This document shows, piece after piece, positions 5,037-7,127 of a stretch of 7,127 nt of DNA. Source of the stretch: an uncultured Pseudobdellovibrionaceae bacterium (GTDB lineage: Bacteria > Bdellovibrionota > Bdellovibrionia > Bdellovibrionales > Bdellovibrionaceae). The stretch is taken from positions 1 through 7,127 of the forward strand of contig CALCCV010000527.1 in assembly GCA_937900305.1 (NCBI GenBank). The letters run 5' to 3'. The notes under the pieces were generated by a model. The model was given only the letters and a program-made list of their open reading frames with translations. It had not been told where the DNA came from and made no database searches. The stretch's first letter is position 1, and every line of letters begins with the position of its first letter. Position numbers and translations under genes: made by a program.

Positions 5037-6294
5037 AAAAAAGACCCGCAAGCCTATAAAGAGATCAGCACCGCACAGACCTCCGACTTCAACGAAAGAG
5101 GTTGAGAGTAAAAATCTGCTTGAGCTGCCGAAAAACTTGCAAGTTTTTGATCAAACTTTCGATTCTATTTTTAAAAAAATTGATGTTCAAAGCGGATTGG
5201 AACCAGAGGAAACTAGCGAGGAACTCGAGGAAGAAGAAGAGCTGGAGTTTCATCGCTTAAAATATGATCCTTCCACGATTCGAGTGGCATTTAGGCAGTT
5301 TCCTCTTGACCTCCTAGTGAAGCGCATTGCTGAAGGTGCTATAAATTTTAACCCTGGTTTTCAAAGAGCATCAGATCTATGGAGCGCAAATGCGAAAGGA
5401 CGACTGATTGAATCCGTATTGATTCAAATTCCGCTACCTGTATTTTACCTAGACAGTTCGAATGAAGATCGATGGGACGTAATAGATGGAGTCCAACGAT
5501 TAAGCACTTTTAAAGCTTTTGCTGTAGACAAATCCTTAAAACTTAAGGGACTTGAATTTATGCCTGAACTCAATGGCAAAGGATTTGATGACTTACCAAG
5601 AAGTCTGGCAAGGCGGTTCTTAGAATCAAATGTAACTCTTTATTTGATAGAGAAAGGAACTCCCAGCCGAGTAAAACAAAGCATATATGAAAGAATCAAT
5701 ACAGGTGGAACAACTTTAGTGCCTCAAGAGATCCGACATGCGATTTTCCAAGGGCCTGCAACTAAGTTGTTAGAAGAGATGGTACTGTTAGAAAGTTTTA
5801 GAAAGGCGACAAACGATGGCATAAATAGTCTTCGAATGGCCGATAAGGAATGTGCTCTTCGGTTTGCTGCCTTTTTTCTTAATGACTACAGGAATTACCA
5901 GACAAGAGACATGGACAAATTCCTTAGCGACACAATGGAAGCACTTTCCAAGGGTTCAAATGAGGATCTTAACAATATTAAGAGTAAGTTTGATTCATCA
6001 ATGAAGTTTTGTTTTTCCATTTTCGGATCACAGTCATTTAGAAAGCCGGTACCAAAATCTCAGATTAACAAGGCTGTTTTTGAAACGCTTTCCTCGCTTT
6101 TGGCAAAATTATCCGAGAAGGAGGTCGCTACTCTGCTTCTAAAGAAAAAGACGTTCAAGAGTAAGACTCTTAAGCTTCTCCGAGATCCTGATTTTATCCC
6201 ATCTGTAAGTACCGGCACGGGAGACGTCAGAAAAGTCCATAAAAGGTTTTCAGAATTCGAATCGCTAATCAAAGGATTGGTAAATGATAATTAG
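5023..6294 (+). CDS. DUF262 (ParB/Srx-fold, GmrS-like) protein
   Basis: The 423-residue protein has a Lys/Arg-rich N-terminus (KKTRKPIKR), an acidic stretch (residues 61-75, mostly Glu), then a DUF262 domain from about 85 to 245. Its hallmarks are FNPGFQR (109-115) followed by W120, the nucleotide-site motif IDGVQRL (154-160; D155, G156, Q158, R159), and ERINTGGT...QEIRHAIF (223-242). In GmrSD-type modification-dependent restriction enzymes this domain hydrolyses NTPs and governs an HNH nuclease (DUF1524). No HNH motif is visible in the remaining helical 180 residues, so a nuclease would have to come from elsewhere. The usual DGQQR is DGVQR, a tolerated variant in some DUF262 branches. It overlaps xre by 14 bases and the ATPase gene by 11, with AAGGGA (5012-5017) before the ATG, so the three are one operon. 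A defence role is inferred. Confidence 0.88.
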   Translation: MATSRKKTRKPIKRSAPHRPPTSTKEVESKNLLELPKNLQVFDQTFDSIFKKIDVQSGLEPEETSEELEEEEELEFHRLKYDPSTIRVAFRQFPLDLLVKRIAEGAINFNPGFQRASDLWSANAKGRLIESVLIQIPLPVFYLDSSNEDRWDVIDGVQRLSTFKAFAVDKSLKLKGLEFMPELNGKGFDDLPRSLARRFLESNVTLYLIEKGTPSRVKQSIYERINTGGTTLVPQEIRHAIFQGPATKLLEEMVLLESFRKATNDGINSLRMADKECALRFAAFFLNDYRNYQTRDMDKFLSDTMEALSKGSNEDLNNIKSKFDSSMKFCFSIFGSQSFRKPVPKSQINKAVFETLSSLLAKLSEKEVATLLLKKKTFKSKTLKLLRDPDFIPSVSTGTGDVRKVHKRFSEFESLIKGLVNDN

Positions 6295-7127
6295 CATCAA
6301 GTTGGATAACTTCAAGTGTTTCAAGCATCAGACTATCGACGTAAAGCCAATGACTTGCTCACCGGTGTCAATGGAATGGGTAAGTCGACTGCAATTCAAT
6401 CGCTGTTGTCAATACGACAATCATATATGCAAAATCTCCTTCCAAAAACTGGGCTCTCTTTAAACGGAGAATTAATTAAGCTCGGAACAGCGCGAGATGT
6501 TTTATTTGAACTCGCAAATGAAGAAGAGATCAGTATAGAGGTGGCATTTCAAAGCGGAAATGTTGGGAATTTCACTTTCGGATATAGTCAGTCCACGGAT
6601 GTGCTGCCAGTAAAAGAAAACTCTTCCGTTGGAGATTTCTTTTCGGAAAACTTATTTTCAGATAATTTTCACTACCTTGCTGCAGAAAGAATTGGTCCAA
6701 GGCTAGCATTTGATATGTCCGATTTTCATGTGGTTCAGCACAAGCAAATAGGAATTTCTGGCCAGTATGCTGTGCACTTTTTGGCAATGTATGGTGCAAG
6801 CGCATTAAAAATTCCAGCAATTCGATGGTCTTCAGAGACTAGCGACACGCTAAGTGCAAATGTCGAAGCATGGTTAGGTGCAATTAGTCCTGGTACGCGT
6901 CTAATCCTAACCCCCCACTCCGGCATGGGCCTTGTAAATTTAGAGTATTCTTTTTCTAGGGAAGGCTCCGCTCCAACAAGAAACTATCGACCAACAAATG
7001 TTGGGTTTGGCATTACGTTTATTTTGCCGGTATTGGTAGGACTCTTATCAGCGGAACCTGGCTCCATTCTCCTCATTGAAAATCCTGAAGCGCATTTACA
7101 TCCCAGAGGGCAGTTTATGCTGGGCCG
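6284..7127 (+). pseudogene. SMC/OLD-like P-loop ATPase (DUF3696-type), frameshifted and cut by window end
   Basis: The gene starts at an ATG (6284) overlapping the DUF262 stop, with AAAGGA (6271-6276) upstream. The first 24 codons (MIISIKLDNFKCFKHQTIDV...) are the typical N-terminus of RecF/OLD/SMC-like ATPases. At 6353-6357 the frame breaks: ACT-TGC is read where ACT-TTG-CTC is expected, one T short. The unshifted frame stops at 6463 after 59 codons. In the corrected frame the protein continues with Walker A GVNGMGKST (residues 28-36), YLAAERIGPR (131-140), NVGFGITFILP (239-249) and the Walker B region LLIENPEAHLHPRGQ (E266), then leaves the window at residue 281. YLAAERIGPR and ENPEAHLHPRGQ are typical of COG4938/DUF3696 ATPases, which I recall seeing next to DUF262 genes. 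The C-terminal part lies outside the window. The indel could be a real mutation or a sequencing error. Confidence 0.82.

Noticed and set aside
6350..6360. Programmed -1 frameshift in the ATPase gene
   Set aside because: No slippery heptamer of the X-XXY-YYZ type is present at ACT-TGC and no strong downstream stem was noticed; a simple lost T is more likely.
6572..6926. Minus-strand open frames opposite the ATPase
   Set aside because: They lack ribosome binding sites and known motifs, and lie antisense to a well-supported P-loop ATPase frame.

Overview
The window looks like an accessory (island-type) stretch of a Gram-negative bacterial genome. I cannot name the genus. The evidence is an IS21-family insertion sequence, Shine-Dalgarno-led and tightly overlapping genes, a secretory signal peptide and a membrane-anchored protein. 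The insertion sequence reads visibly richer in G+C than the rest, which is A+T-rich, so at least two origins are mixed here.

Layout. Positions 1-65 are flanking DNA with no gene. Positions 66-2762 (2697 bp) are a structurally complete IS21-family element: four ordered repeats at the left end, istA (DDE transposase, intact D-D-E triad), a possible 34-codon ORF bridging istA and istB, istB (AAA+ helper ATPase), and two inverted repeats at the right end. Its right end lies inside the 3' end of a minus-strand gene for a membrane-anchored protein (2700-3155). That gene is the second of a two-gene minus-strand operon; the first (3155-3478) encodes a small secreted protein with eight cysteines. Both are of unknown function.

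The most interesting part is 3634-7127. A divergent control region (4728-4788) is a 61-nt, almost perfect inverted repeat with the core TTACCCGGGTAA. On the minus strand it faces a 329-residue alpha-helical protein (3634-4623) that faintly resembles HEPN-like proteins. On the plus strand it faces three overlapping genes: an Xre-type repressor, a DUF262 (ParB/Srx-fold, GmrS-like) protein, and an SMC/OLD-like P-loop ATPase that runs off the window. A second ACCCGGGT site sits just upstream of the start codon of the 329-residue protein, so one regulator probably controls both arms.

DUF262 proteins include the nucleotide-hydrolysing half of GmrSD-type modification-dependent restriction enzymes. 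With an Xre regulator and an ATPase beside it, the set looks like a candidate defence module. That is inference. As read here the ATPase carries a one-base deletion just before its Walker A motif, so this copy may be inactive, or the base may be a sequencing error.
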